64,000 bases of DNA from an uncultured Bacteroides sp. (GTDB lineage: Bacteria > Bacteroidota > Bacteroidia > Bacteroidales > Bacteroidaceae): assembly GCA_949285025.1 (NCBI GenBank), contig CASDXG010000099.1:106724-170723 (forward strand), in the 5' to 3' direction. Below the pieces are notes generated by a model, which saw only the letters and a program-made list of their open reading frames with translations, was not told the DNA's origin and made no database searches. A program made the position numbers and the translations under genes. Shown piece by piece: positions 24,073 through 33,452 of this stretch. Positions within the stretch are counted from its first letter, which is position 1. Each line of letters begins with the position of its first letter.

Positions 24073-24627
24073 TTATTTCGCATTACCATTATTAACTATC
24101 ATTTTTAAATATAGGTCCTTAATTTTTTCATTGCCAACAGGATTTCCACAAATTAAGATTCTATTGTCCTTGTCCACCAAAAAAGTCCGAAAATTCATAT
24201 TGTCTGGAAAATTATTTAGCTCATTAAATTCCTTTGCACGATCCACATAAACAGGATAATCAAAATGATATCTACGTAAGATCAACTCTAACAAATGTTG
24301 ATTTTGCATTGCAAAACAGAAATAGAAGACCACATCCTTATCCCTTTTTAATCGCTCAACTTCTTTAATAAATTCATTCCATTCCTTAAGTTTCAACTTA
24401 CAACTTATACAACCAACAGAATCTATATAAGATATAATTTTGTATTGAGCACTAAAGAAATCAGGGATTACAGTATCTTTACCTTGCATAGTAAACACGG
24501 AATGCTGCGGAAAACGTATTTCTTTATTATTCCATTCTACAACAAGTTGACTATTTTTTCCGCTTCGAAGATTATTGCAGGCTGAAATGCATAGCACAAA
24601 TATGATTAATAATATAATATCCTTCAT
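24073..24627 (-). CDS. Thioredoxin-fold lipoprotein (TlpA-like) with CxxC motif
   Basis: 184 residues from ATG 24627; the extra eleven codons upstream overlap the previous frame and lack a leader. The signal MKDIILLIIFVLCISAC has a lipobox (CISAC). The mature chain has a thioredoxin-like layout: strand IISYIDSVGCISCKLKLKEW with the redox-type CISC, a later strand VVFYFCFAMQ, and PVYVDRAKEF then TFLVDKDNRILICGNP. This fits the TlpA-like proteins that accompany NVEALA and propeller genes. A periplasmic or surface thiol-disulfide role is inferred. It is the first intact gene of the cassette. Confidence 0.75.
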   Translation of the reverse strand: MKDIILLIIFVLCISACNNLRSGKNSQLVVEWNNKEIRFPQHSVFTMQGKDTVIPDFFSAQYKIISYIDSVGCISCKLKLKEWNEFIKEVERLKRDKDVVFYFCFAMQNQHLLELILRRYHFDYPVYVDRAKEFNELNNFPDNMNFRTFLVDKDNRILICGNPVGNEKIKDLYLKMIVNNGNAK

Positions 24628-24992
24628 ACATTGTATTTTAAATGAAAATAAACAAAACAAAAAAAAATAGCCAAACGAATTAATCTATATTTATTTTTTT
24701 TTCGTATATCACAACTATTCAAGAATTCTATGTGGAAATAACTAAAGGTAAAATCCGTATTTTTTTCTCCGCATAGACTTTTGATATTAAGCGAAGTCAC
24801 TTCTCTCTTATTCATTAAAACTGTAAACTTCACGAAACAAATATCTTTATAAAAAGGCAAACCATTTCCCCAATACTGTTCCGAATAATTATTAGATTGA
24901 ATCCCATGTAAAACTGACAGCCCGTAAACGACAAAATGTCGGCCGCAACCCGCAAGAAAAAGTAAAGAATTTTTATCGACATTTAAATACAT
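24624..24992 (-). pseudogene. Possible remnant of a lipoprotein gene upstream of the thioredoxin-like gene
   Basis: A 122-codon frame overlapping the next gene start. The frame is also open upstream of its ATG as far as a TAA near 25050, and the upstream codons look coding (KLRKTSLKVAG). The stretch NSLLFLAGCGRHFVVYGLS could be one blade of a TolB-like propeller, but there is no signal peptide and the end is AT-rich and repetitive (RKKNKYRLIR). Either the decayed end of a larger lipoprotein gene or a chance frame. Confidence 0.25.
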
Positions 24993-25163
24993 CCCGGCAA
25001 CTTTTAAAGATGTTTTCCTAAGTTTAAATGGGAAAGAATCTTACTGACGAAACGTCATTTAGGCATACATATTGCAATTTATTAAGCGAATCGCGAAACC
25101 GAAAGGTTGAGAGATTCAAAGAAAAAACAGAAATAAAAACAATAAAGATAGGAGATTACAACT

Positions 25164-25601
25164 ATGATGCCGATTAGAAATTACAACAATCAAAACTGGT
25201 TACCGAGTATTTTCAATGACTTTTTCGATAACGACTGGATGGTAAGAATGAATACTACCGCTCCCGCTATCAATGTAATTGAAAATGAAAACGACTACAA
25301 AGTAGAAGTTGCCGCTCCGGGTATGTCGAAAGATGATTTCAACATTCATCTGGGTGACAATAACGAACTGGTCATCAGCATGGAGAAAAAGAGCGAAACG
25401 AAGGATGAAGACAAAAAACAGAAGAAATACTTACGCCGCGAATTCTCTTACGCTAAGTTCCAGCAATCTTTGGTTTTGCCGGAAGATGTCGAGAAAGACA
25501 AAATCACAGCCAATGTCAACAATGGTGTATTGACGATTGATTTGCCTAAACGGACACCGGAAGACAAAGCAAAAATCAATCGGGTGATCGAAATTCATTA
25601 A
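25164..25601 (+). CDS. Small heat shock protein Hsp20
   Basis: 145 residues. The alpha-crystallin domain spans about 35-140 with the typical NVIENENDYKVEVAAPGMSK opening and the conserved NGVLTIDLPK near its end; the C-terminal extension is short (INRVIEIH) and holds an I-x-I-type tail (VIEI). Holdase chaperone that keeps unfolding proteins soluble in the cytoplasm. It is followed by its own terminator and then cbpA-cbpM, so the region is a small chaperone cluster. An inverted repeat TGACG-AAA-CGTCA at 25044-25056 lies upstream and might be regulatory. Confidence 0.96.
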   Translation: MMPIRNYNNQNWLPSIFNDFFDNDWMVRMNTTAPAINVIENENDYKVEVAAPGMSKDDFNIHLGDNNELVISMEKKSETKDEDKKQKKYLRREFSYAKFQQSLVLPEDVEKDKITANVNNGVLTIDLPKRTPEDKAKINRVIEIH

Positions 25602-25625
25602 TAGAATCCCTCGCTAATGGAATCC

Positions 25626-25659
25626 TCTTTCCCTTCTGTGGGGGAAGAGGATTTTTTAT
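25626..25659 (+). terminator. Terminator after hsp20
   Basis: CCTCTTTCCC pairs with GGGGAAGAGG across a short loop, followed by a run of six T. Confidence 0.85.
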
Positions 25660-25710
25660 GTAATTCACCATTATCCCAACGATTCATCAAGACATTAACC
25701 ACAGCACAAT

Positions 25711-26625
25711 ATGGCATATATCGATTATTATAAGATTTTGGGAGTTGACAGAAATGCCTCACAAGACGAGATAAAGAAGGCTTTCAGACAATTAGCCCGC
25801 AAATATCATCCGGACTTAAACCCCAATGACCCGACGGCCAAAGATAAGTTCCAGCAAATCAATGAAGCGAACGAGGTGTTGAGCGACCCGGAAAAACGAA
25901 AAAAATACGATGCTTACGGAGAAAACTGGAAACACGCTGATGAGTTTGAGGCCGCCAAAGCACAACAAGCCGGAAACGGGAATTATCAGGAGTTTCATTA
26001 TTCCACTGACGGAACGAACTTTACCGACGGATTCGGCGGAAACGGAAGCGGATTCTCCGACTTCTTCGAAGAACTGTTCGGGCACAGATACAGCAACAAA
26101 GGCTTCGGACACGGGAAGTTTCGCGGGCAAGACATTCAAGCCGAACTGCAACTTTCGCTACGCGAAGCTGCAACCACGCATAAACAGACGTTCTCCATCA
26201 ATGGAGAAACGCTGCGCATAACCGTACCTGCCGGCATAGAAAACGGACAGGTCATCAGGCTGAAAGGACACGGAGGAAAAGGTGTCAACGGAGGTCCTGC
26301 GGGTGATTTGTATATAACGTTCGTTGTAACCGACGACCCGGTATTCAAGAGAAAAGGGAACGACTTGTATAAAGATGTAAATATCGACCTGTACACAGCC
26401 GTATTAGGCGGAGAAATTCAGACCGAGACATTAGACGGAAAGGTAAAACTGAAAGTCACTCCGGGTACACAAAACGGGACAAAAGCAAGATTGAAAGGCA
26501 AAGGTTTTCCCGCATACAAACAAGAAAACACTTACGGCGATCTCATCATTTGCTATCATGTAATGATACCGACCAACCTAAGCGAACGCCAGAAATCCTT
26601 ATTTACCCAATTAAAAGAAAGCTAA
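25711..26625 (+). CDS. cbpA: DnaJ-type co-chaperone CbpA
   Basis: 304 residues. The J domain occupies about 1-70 with the essential HPD ([10 protein letters not shown]), then a glycine/phenylalanine-rich linker ([19 protein letters not shown]) and two CTD substrate-binding domains. The cysteine-rich zinc region of DnaJ is absent, which makes it a class II J protein like CbpA. It recruits DnaK to clients. It is directly followed (20 bases) by cbpM, the modulator of CbpA, which supports the name. Confidence 0.93.
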   Translation: MAYIDYYKILGVDRNASQDEIKKAFRQLARKYHPDLNPNDPTAKDKFQQINEANEVLSDPEKRKKYDAYGENWKHADEFEAAKAQQAGNGNYQEFHYSTDGTNFTDGFGGNGSGFSDFFEELFGHRYSNKGFGHGKFRGQDIQAELQLSLREAATTHKQTFSINGETLRITVPAGIENGQVIRLKGHGGKGVNGGPAGDLYITFVVTDDPVFKRKGNDLYKDVNIDLYTAVLGGEIQTETLDGKVKLKVTPGTQNGTKARLKGKGFPAYKQENTYGDLIICYHVMIPTNLSERQKSLFTQLKES

Positions 26626-26645
26626 TCTTCTAAAGAGCTAGAATC

Positions 26646-26933
26646 ATGCAAGACGAATTTATTATCATAAACGACTATTGCAAACACAGCAATATCGAAC
26701 CGGATTTTATTTTGATGCTGAATGAGGACGGACTGATTGACATCGAAACAATAAACGAAACAAGTTGTTTCCCTGCAACACAACTGAACGAAATAGAACG
26801 GTATGCCCATTTATATTACGACTTGTCCATAAACATTGCAGGTATCGACGCCATCCGCCACTTGCTCAAACGAGTGGAAGATATGCAAACGCGCATAAGA
26901 GAGATGGAAAACGAACTGAAGTTCTATCGATAA
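26646..26933 (+). CDS. cbpM: Chaperone modulator CbpM
   Basis: 95 residues, with an N-terminal MerR-like helical part (ETSCFPATQLNEIERYAHLY) and a C-terminal coiled coil (LLKRVEDMQTRIREMENEL). CbpM binds the J domain of CbpA and blocks its interaction with DnaK. Its place right after cbpA is the usual arrangement. Confidence 0.88.
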   Translation: MQDEFIIINDYCKHSNIEPDFILMLNEDGLIDIETINETSCFPATQLNEIERYAHLYYDLSINIAGIDAIRHLLKRVEDMQTRIREMENELKFYR

Positions 26934-26951
26934 CTTCTGCGCCTTTCAAAG

Positions 26952-26994
26952 AAAAAATCCCGAAGATGTGTCATAGACAACGCATCTTCGGGAT
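26952..26994 (-). terminator. Terminator between cbpM and the acetylesterase gene
   Basis: ATCCCGAAGATG (26957-26968) pairs exactly with CATCTTCGGGAT (26983-26994). The T run lies on the minus strand, so it mainly serves the acetylesterase gene, but it can also end cbpM transcripts. Confidence 0.88.
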
Positions 26995-27027
26995 GAAAAT
27001 ATCAATAAATCCTACCAGATTCTTCTA

Positions 27028-29019
27028 TCAATAAACTTTACCGAAAGTACGGCCGACCCAATCATCCGTGCGGAAAGGAGAAGCCGGAAGATTATCTTCT
27101 CCCACTAAATTGCAGTCCGGATTATTCGCCCATGCATAACGCACAGCAAGAGGATAAGCAACTTCTGGAGCATACACCACAATTGAATTGCCGTCTATCT
27201 CCGCAGTTGCCATATAAAATTTATGATCCGTTCCGGCAATGGTAAAGCCTTTCAATTTCCCTCCATCCTTTGCTTTCAAGCAACCATCGGCATGTTTGAA
27301 AAAGATACGGATTTTATTACCCTCTATCCGGTAGCTCTCATAAAGCGGGCCTGAGTACGTGATTTTCTCCCCATAGGTTTGTGCACGTGCAGCCAACGCC
27401 AGCCTGCGACCCACCTCCTGCTTGTTTTTGGGATGAATGTCACCAGCTTCACCTATATCGATTATCACTGCCATCCCCGTATTATGCAGATTCAACGTGT
27501 TATATTGCGCATCCCTCAGTTCTGCCCAATTCGACTCTTCCGGCTGAGTCTGCGGAGTCATGAAGTTAGCCAACTGCACCATATAGAAAGGAAATTCGTA
27601 TCCCCACTGTTTCCGCCAGTCGGAAATCATCAGAGGCATAAGGTCGCGATACTGATAAGCTCTGTCCGCATTCGACTCTCCCTGATACCAGATAGCGCCT
27701 TTTATGGCGAAAGGCACCAATGGATGAATCATTGCATTGAACAATACACTTGCCATATTCGGTTGATTTACCGTATTCACCGGCAAAACAGGAAGCTTCT
27801 CCAAAGACAATGACACATTATATTTCCACTCGCCTGACAAAGCAATTTTATCCTTCTTTGAACGCTGCAGCACAAGTTGTTCAGGAGCTCCGTTTATTCC
27901 TCCCAAACCGCCCGTATCCATCAGACGAACCGCAATTACCGCTTTCCCGGCTTTCACAAGGTCTTTGGGAATGGTATATTCACGCATAACACCCGGTCCT
28001 TCCGTATGTCCTACACAAGTTCCATTAAAATACGTGAAGTCATTATCGTCTATCATTCCTAGATTCAACTGTAATTCCTTACCTTCCCACGAAGCAGGAA
28101 TCTCTATTGTTTTCCGGAACCATACCACTCCGTCAAAAGAACCTAAACCTTGATTGTCCATGCCTCCCGGGAAAGTCATTGTCCCCCATGAAGCATCATT
28201 ACAGCCAAGACCGCCCCATACAGCCTTTCCATTCGAGAATCCCTTATCTACTTTAGAGAACGTTTCTGCCCACTGTTCCATATCATTCCGATACTTTTCC
28301 ACACGCTCTTCGTTCGTCAAAGGCATATTTTTCACTTCAGCAATATTATCGGCCATCTCAGGTATCGTCTTTAACGCTTCCTCGCTTGTCCATGCCTCTA
28401 TAATGGTACCGCCCCAAGAAGAATCAATCAACCCCACAGGAACATTACGATTCCGGTTTAAGTTCCGTCCGAAAAAATAACCTGTTGCAGAAAATTCCTT
28501 CACCGTTTCCGGAGAACAAACCATCCAACCGTTATCACGCGCTTTCATCTCAGTCAAAGGCTGTGGACTTGTGTTATCCGTCACCTGTAAAAAACGTATA
28601 TTCGGATGATTCGCATCTGCTATTTCCTGCGCATAATTTTTTACTTTTCCCCATCCTTCTACGGGCATTTCCATATTCGACTGACCGGAACAAAGCCATA
28701 CTTCCCCGATAAGCACATTGTCTAATGTCACTTTTTTCCCGTCTGATATCACAATAGAATAAGGACCTCCGGCCTCAGGAGTGGTAACCTTTACGATCCA
28801 TTTCCCGCGTCCGTCAGCCGTAACAGTGTATCTTTTATCATTCCACGAAGTGGTTACCTCTACCGTTTTTCCCGGCTTTGTCTCTCCCCAAATAGGAGCA
28901 TGCGTCTGCTGCTGCAGTACCATATTATCGGAAAAGAGCGGTATCATTTTTACTTGTGCAGTCGATATAGATGTACCGCCTAACAAAAAAGAGAAAAGAA
29001 ATGCATAATACTTTTTCAT
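27028..29019 (-). CDS. Sialate O-acetylesterase, secreted
   Basis: 663 residues with a signal peptide (MKKYYAFLFSFLLGGTSIST). SGNH-hydrolase catalytic residues are visible: nucleophile serine in WLCSGQSNMEMP, the block IWYQGESNADRA, and Asp/His in GDIHPKNK. A jelly-roll insertion (about 270-400) sits between them, as in bacterial sialic-acid 9-O-acetylesterases (EstA/NanS-like). It removes O-acetyl groups from sialic acids or other glycans so that exoglycosidases can act. No sialidase or nan genes are in the window, so the acetylated substrate is uncertain. Length matches the family (about 640-690). Confidence 0.88.
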   Translation of the reverse strand: MKKYYAFLFSFLLGGTSISTAQVKMIPLFSDNMVLQQQTHAPIWGETKPGKTVEVTTSWNDKRYTVTADGRGKWIVKVTTPEAGGPYSIVISDGKKVTLDNVLIGEVWLCSGQSNMEMPVEGWGKVKNYAQEIADANHPNIRFLQVTDNTSPQPLTEMKARDNGWMVCSPETVKEFSATGYFFGRNLNRNRNVPVGLIDSSWGGTIIEAWTSEEALKTIPEMADNIAEVKNMPLTNEERVEKYRNDMEQWAETFSKVDKGFSNGKAVWGGLGCNDASWGTMTFPGGMDNQGLGSFDGVVWFRKTIEIPASWEGKELQLNLGMIDDNDFTYFNGTCVGHTEGPGVMREYTIPKDLVKAGKAVIAVRLMDTGGLGGINGAPEQLVLQRSKKDKIALSGEWKYNVSLSLEKLPVLPVNTVNQPNMASVLFNAMIHPLVPFAIKGAIWYQGESNADRAYQYRDLMPLMISDWRKQWGYEFPFYMVQLANFMTPQTQPEESNWAELRDAQYNTLNLHNTGMAVIIDIGEAGDIHPKNKQEVGRRLALAARAQTYGEKITYSGPLYESYRIEGNKIRIFFKHADGCLKAKDGGKLKGFTIAGTDHKFYMATAEIDGNSIVVYAPEVAYPLAVRYAWANNPDCNLVGEDNLPASPFRTDDWVGRTFGKVY

Positions 29020-29582
29020 ATTGGCATCAATTTTAAGAATTCAATTTCATTAATAAAGAATTTAATGCCAAAATATTAAAAAAAAGCGAAACGACAAAAA
29101 ACAGATGTATTTTTCTTTTTGGGAAAAGAAGAATCATACACAAACAAAAAAGCGATTGTTCCATAAAGAACACCCGCTTACATCTTAAAGAACCCCCCAT
29201 TTTAAGGGTTCTTTTCATCTCATAAATGGCTTAATACGTCTTGTGTTATCCTTTTCTTTTTCTTTTTACCCTAAAAAAACTTCTTAAGCCTACTAAAAAC
29301 TTAAACTGAAAACTTTTACCTTAATTACTACTAATACCTAAACTTTTACCTTAGAAAACTTAAAATCAAAAAAATTACTTTTTACCTTTTTCTAATACCT
29401 AAAAATCACTTACCTTAACAAATTCTTCATTATTATCTAAATATCCTATGATTTCACAACCACAATGCAAAGATACTACCTTTTATTTTTCCTACAATAT
29501 ACTGCTCTTCATTTTTACAAAAAATAAATATTTTCATGACTTATATCAAGAATGAGAAAAAGCAATTACACAGCATACATAT
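29020..29582. other. 563-base AT-rich intergenic region with degenerate repeats
   Basis: No gene is supported here. The stretch 29255-29415 is very AT-rich and contains repeated words: TTTTACC five times or nearly so (about 29264, 29314, 29344, 29380, and a shortened CTTACC near 29408), the longer AAACTTTTACCTTA twice (about 29310 and 29340) and CTAATACCTAAA twice (29331 and 29392). On the minus strand this reads as a purine-rich GGTAAAAG repeat. Meaning unknown. I see no clean promoter for the acetylesterase gene. Confidence 0.5.
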
Positions 29583-31466
29583 TTAATGAAACAATTTCTC
29601 CAAATCGCAATCTTTCAGCACGGCAAGAACCACTTTACCATCGGGCGTATAATTCGGTGTCGGCAAAGCAAACAATTCATCAACAAGGTTATTCATCTCA
29701 TCATTTGTCAAGACCTGTCCCGGAACAATTGCCGCAGCTTTTGCCAATGACAACGCCAACATACCCTGAATTTCTTCCCTCAGCTTACATCCTTTTTCCA
29801 TAGCAGTACGAACCATTCCTGTAAGCAACGTTTCCGGCCGCAAACCTTCTATGCCTGCAGGCACCCCGTTAATGGCATATGCTCCTCCACCCAAGCTACT
29901 AAGTTCAAAACCAAGTGCCGCCAGTTCATCTGAAATCTCGTCTAAAACCGGCAACTCGGAAGGAGAGAACTGTACCATATCAGGAAACAATAAACGCTGA
30001 GAAACATGTTGATGTTCCGCAAGCTGGTGCATATATCTATCGTATAATATACGGATGTGTGCTCTTTGCTGGTCTATAACCATCAGCCCTGATTTTACGG
30101 ATGTCAAAATATAACAGCCCTTATACTGATAATGGGAAGTGGATATTTCGGGAGAAGCAAGATGTTCCTTTCCCTCTTTTTCCGATTCTTCCGCACCGGA
30201 AGGAATTTCTGTCATCCCCATATCATCGGGAGAGACGGAAAAATCTTCCTGCTCCTTTCCTCTTTTACCCAATCCTTCAAAAAAGGGTTCCCATCTCGTC
30301 GATGCTTTCCGCGAATACGAATCGAAAGAAGCATTCGAACTCTCTTGAGAAACATTAAACGGATTATATGTCGGATCGTAAGTCAACTGGGGCGGCTGTA
30401 CGCCGGCATCCGGGTAAGCCTCGAATGCCGGGATATCAGGCATTCCTTCTACATCAAAATCTATTGAGGGTACTGCATTAAAACGCCCTAATGTTTCTTT
30501 TACTGCAGCGGAAAGAATCTGCCATATGGCCTGCTCGTTTTCAAATTTTATTTCGGTCTTGGTAGGATGAATATTCACATCTATATTAGCCGGGTCGACA
30601 TCAAAATAAATAAAATAGGATACTTGTTCTCCAACAGGTATCAGATTTTCATAAGCATCGGCTATAGCTTTATGAAAATATGGATGACGCATATACCGCC
30701 CGTTCACAAAGAAAAACTGGCGTGCGCCTTTCTTTCTGGCCGCCTCCGGCTTACTCACAAAACCATGAATCCGCACCATTGTCGTATTAATTTCCAACGG
30801 AAGCAAATCCTGATTGAGTTTCTTGCCAAAGACCCCCATAATCCGCTGTCGGATAGGCAATGGCGGCAGATTCAACATTTCAGTCCCGTTATGATATAAA
30901 GTAAAAGCAATATCCGGATTCACCAGCACAATCCGTTCGAATTCCGTTAAAATATTACTCAACTCCGTCTGATTGGATTTCAAAAATTTACGACGTACCG
31001 GCACATTGAAGAAAAGATTCTTCACACTAAAATTACACCCCTTGCTACACGCAACAGCCTCCTGCCGCTCAAACTTCGAACCTGAGATAGAAATCAATGT
31101 ACCAATCTGTCCTTCATTCTGGCACGTTTTCAGTTCAACCTGAGCAACAGCAGCTATCGAAGCCAAAGCCTCCCCACGGAAACCCATTGTCCGTAAGGAA
31201 AACAAATCGGATGCTTCACGAATCTTCGAGGTTGCGTGACGCTCAAAAGACAGCCGTGCATCAGTATCCGACATGCCTTTTCCATCATCAATCACCTGAA
31301 TACAGGTCTTTCCCGAATCTGTAATTAAAACATTTATATGACGGGCATCTGCATCAATCGCATTCTCAACCAATTCCTTTACGACCGATGCCGGACGCTG
31401 GATTACCTCGCCGGCTGCTATCTGATTCGCCACAGAATCAGGTAACAAACGAATTATATCACTCAT
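29583..31466 (-). CDS. mutL: DNA mismatch repair protein MutL
   Basis: 627 residues from ATG 31466 ([12 protein letters not shown]), chosen because family members begin there; the seven extra codons upstream overlap the previous gene. The N-terminal GHKL ATPase is intact: [18 protein letters not shown] and [11 protein letters not shown]. The C-terminal domain begins near residue 450. The metal-binding endonuclease motif normally written DQHAxxERxxYE reads [12 protein letters not shown], and the usual CPHGRP block near the end reads TPDGKV, so nicking activity looks doubtful. It couples MutS mismatch recognition to downstream repair. It ends the envelope-biogenesis operon. Confidence 0.95.
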   Translation of the reverse strand: MSDIIRLLPDSVANQIAAGEVIQRPASVVKELVENAIDADARHINVLITDSGKTCIQVIDDGKGMSDTDARLSFERHATSKIREASDLFSLRTMGFRGEALASIAAVAQVELKTCQNEGQIGTLISISGSKFERQEAVACSKGCNFSVKNLFFNVPVRRKFLKSNQTELSNILTEFERIVLVNPDIAFTLYHNGTEMLNLPPLPIRQRIMGVFGKKLNQDLLPLEINTTMVRIHGFVSKPEAARKKGARQFFFVNGRYMRHPYFHKAIADAYENLIPVGEQVSYFIYFDVDPANIDVNIHPTKTEIKFENEQAIWQILSAAVKETLGRFNAVPSIDFDVEGMPDIPAFEAYPDAGVQPPQLTYDPTYNPFNVSQESSNASFDSYSRKASTRWEPFFEGLGKRGKEQEDFSVSPDDMGMTEIPSGAEESEKEGKEHLASPEISTSHYQYKGCYILTSVKSGLMVIDQQRAHIRILYDRYMHQLAEHQHVSQRLLFPDMVQFSPSELPVLDEISDELAALGFELSSLGGGAYAINGVPAGIEGLRPETLLTGMVRTAMEKGCKLREEIQGMLALSLAKAAAIVPGQVLTNDEMNNLVDELFALPTPNYTPDGKVVLAVLKDCDLEKLFH

Positions 31467-31483
31467 AAATTTCTGATTTTCTA

Positions 31484-31780
31484 TCAAATAGAGACATCAC
31501 CTGTTACTATATAATGCCATAAATATAGTAATGCAATAAGTAAAATCAATATTGTTCCTAAAGTAAGGGGTTTACGACCGCTCATTTTCCGACGTTTCAA
31601 ATGCGTGGTCCCTTCTATAAACTTCCCACGAATATCTTCAGGAGAAAATTCCTTTGGCGGAATCATCCCTAACTCACGCTTTGCGTTTTCCTCTATCTTC
31701 TGCAATTTTTCCCTGCGTTCATCCACATAGATATACTCATGATGATATGCACGCGGTTTTCTCATCGACCATAATCCCAT
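31484..31780 (-). CDS. Small conserved protein with C-terminal membrane anchor
   Basis: 98 residues. A charged soluble part ([20 protein letters not shown], then the motif [10 protein letters not shown]) is followed by one membrane segment ([20 protein letters not shown]) close to the C-terminus. Unknown function; its fixed place between the OstA-like gene (2 bases away) and mutL (whose start lies 17 bases after its stop) suggests co-translation. A tail-anchored envelope protein is a reasonable description. Confidence 0.75.
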   Translation of the reverse strand: MGLWSMRKPRAYHHEYIYVDERREKLQKIEENAKRELGMIPPKEFSPEDIRGKFIEGTTHLKRRKMSGRKPLTLGTILILLIALLYLWHYIVTGDVSI

Positions 31781-31782
31781 AT

Positions 31783-33432
31783 CTATTTCCCTTTCTTAAA
31801 TAAATCTTGGTTAGGCAGTTTTACCGGACCACGGACGTTTTTCTTTAAAACATCTTCCGTCTTCTTCGACTTCCACTCAAATATATCGTTCTTGTGCATC
31901 GGGCGAATATAATCAAACCAGACGAAATTTTCCAGTTTATCCGCACCCGCCGGTATTTGATCCATCGGATAAAGCGTACCTGTTGCCTTCGGACTCATAA
32001 TCATTTTCTCTATTTTCTGATTTTTTAGATAAATATCGAGCTGGCTGGTTTCCGAAACATTCATCCCGATCAAAGTACTATCCGAGTCCATCGGATAATA
32101 AACCAGACGAACAGAACCGATAACTTCCGTTTTCCTCATCTGACCTTGTTCGAAATAAGCTTTCATTTCTTTTCCCGAAACCTGATTATACATTACCGAA
32201 TCTACCTCTTCTACCGACAATGCCTGATTTATGATATGCGCCCAATCTACAGTACTATCGTTCATGTATATCAATATTTTTTCGCCCAAAAGCTGTTGAT
32301 TCTTATTCCAAAGTACCGGATCATGGTACATCGTCAAACAACTATCCAGAGATGAAAAGACCAATGAGTCTGCAGTCCCTTGCAAATCCGTCCTGTAAAA
32401 GCGCACTTTATGAAACGCTCTCATTTCACGATACATGGAATCTGTATTCAGATTAAACGTCTTAACCATTAACGTATCACCGTGCAAAAACAAGCTGTCG
32501 CCCTGCGAGTAATCAATTGCAACAGCCCTTTTTGTTGCAAAAGCATACTTCGTCTGCTCATTGTAATAGCCATAATCGCCCGTCATCATGTTTTTATTCA
32601 GCGTATCATTCAAAGCAATATTTCCAAAAGCCTCTCCAATACCGTCCGCCCTTTCATAAAGAAGCGTATCGCCCGTCAGCTGTTTTCCCTCATTTGTCAA
32701 TACCGACCGATCAAAAAGCAAGGCACGTCCTGTTTGGGTATTGTAAGTGCCTTTTTCTGAATAAATATGATTCTTATCGCTTTCGATATCGGAAGGTCCG
32801 ACAATGTCGGCTATCTTCGTTGTCGTATTATACAATAATGTATCGGAAAGCAACGTAAATTGCGAATTCAACAAGACTACATTATAATTAAATACAGCCT
32901 GCTTCGTGCCCGGATTATATTGCCCCCATTCTGATGTCAACACGTTCTGTTCATCCATCAATGTGCCGCCGTCAAAATAATACCCCAAATTATACACGCG
33001 ATCATAGTTTAAACTATCTGTAACCAATGTGGTATTCCGGTTCTCCATTCGCACATTATGGCGCATTTCTGCGATTTGTGTATTGCCATCATAATACAAA
33101 TAATCACCATAAAGAAACAACGTATCGCCCTGTTCCATCCGAACATTACTAAAAGCTTCGAAGGAACTTAACTTATCATAATAGTATGCACTGTCACAAA
33201 ACATATAAACACTATCGTGACGGAAGACAACATTTCCTACAACAACTTGCGCATCCGGAATACGTTTGTCTTTTCGCAACAAATCGGAATGAAGCAAATA
33301 TACCCGGCTTTTTGTCTGCTTTTGCTGCAATGCTTCTTGTCCCCACAAACAAAAGCCAAACAGACATAAGATACTTGCGATAAATATCTTATGCCTGCAA
33401 CCTGCGTATTTCTCCTTTTCTTTTGCGGACAT
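31783..33432 (-). CDS. OstA-like protein (LptA/LptD N-terminal fold)
   Basis: 549 residues with a hydrophobic N-terminal segment (HKIFIASILCLFGFCLWGQE). The chain is a long series of beta repeats of the form LxGDTLLYxxxxxIAEMRHNV and LTSEWGQYNPGTKQAVF, the pattern of the OstA/LptA jelly-roll that carries lipopolysaccharide across the periplasm. No LptD barrel follows; the protein is all periplasmic repeats. Its neighbours are SurA-like foldases, which assist outer-membrane proteins such as LptD. Role in LPS transport is inferred from the fold. Confidence 0.85.
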   Translation of the reverse strand: MSAKEKEKYAGCRHKIFIASILCLFGFCLWGQEALQQKQTKSRVYLLHSDLLRKDKRIPDAQVVVGNVVFRHDSVYMFCDSAYYYDKLSSFEAFSNVRMEQGDTLFLYGDYLYYDGNTQIAEMRHNVRMENRNTTLVTDSLNYDRVYNLGYYFDGGTLMDEQNVLTSEWGQYNPGTKQAVFNYNVVLLNSQFTLLSDTLLYNTTTKIADIVGPSDIESDKNHIYSEKGTYNTQTGRALLFDRSVLTNEGKQLTGDTLLYERADGIGEAFGNIALNDTLNKNMMTGDYGYYNEQTKYAFATKRAVAIDYSQGDSLFLHGDTLMVKTFNLNTDSMYREMRAFHKVRFYRTDLQGTADSLVFSSLDSCLTMYHDPVLWNKNQQLLGEKILIYMNDSTVDWAHIINQALSVEEVDSVMYNQVSGKEMKAYFEQGQMRKTEVIGSVRLVYYPMDSDSTLIGMNVSETSQLDIYLKNQKIEKMIMSPKATGTLYPMDQIPAGADKLENFVWFDYIRPMHKNDIFEWKSKKTEDVLKKNVRGPVKLPNQDLFKKGK

Positions 33433-33452
33433 AAATCAAAAAAAGCTGTTTT

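Noticed and set aside
29033-29218. 61-codon minus-strand ORF in the AT-rich gap
   Set aside because: Low-complexity sequence made of F, L and K in AT-rich DNA with no start signal.
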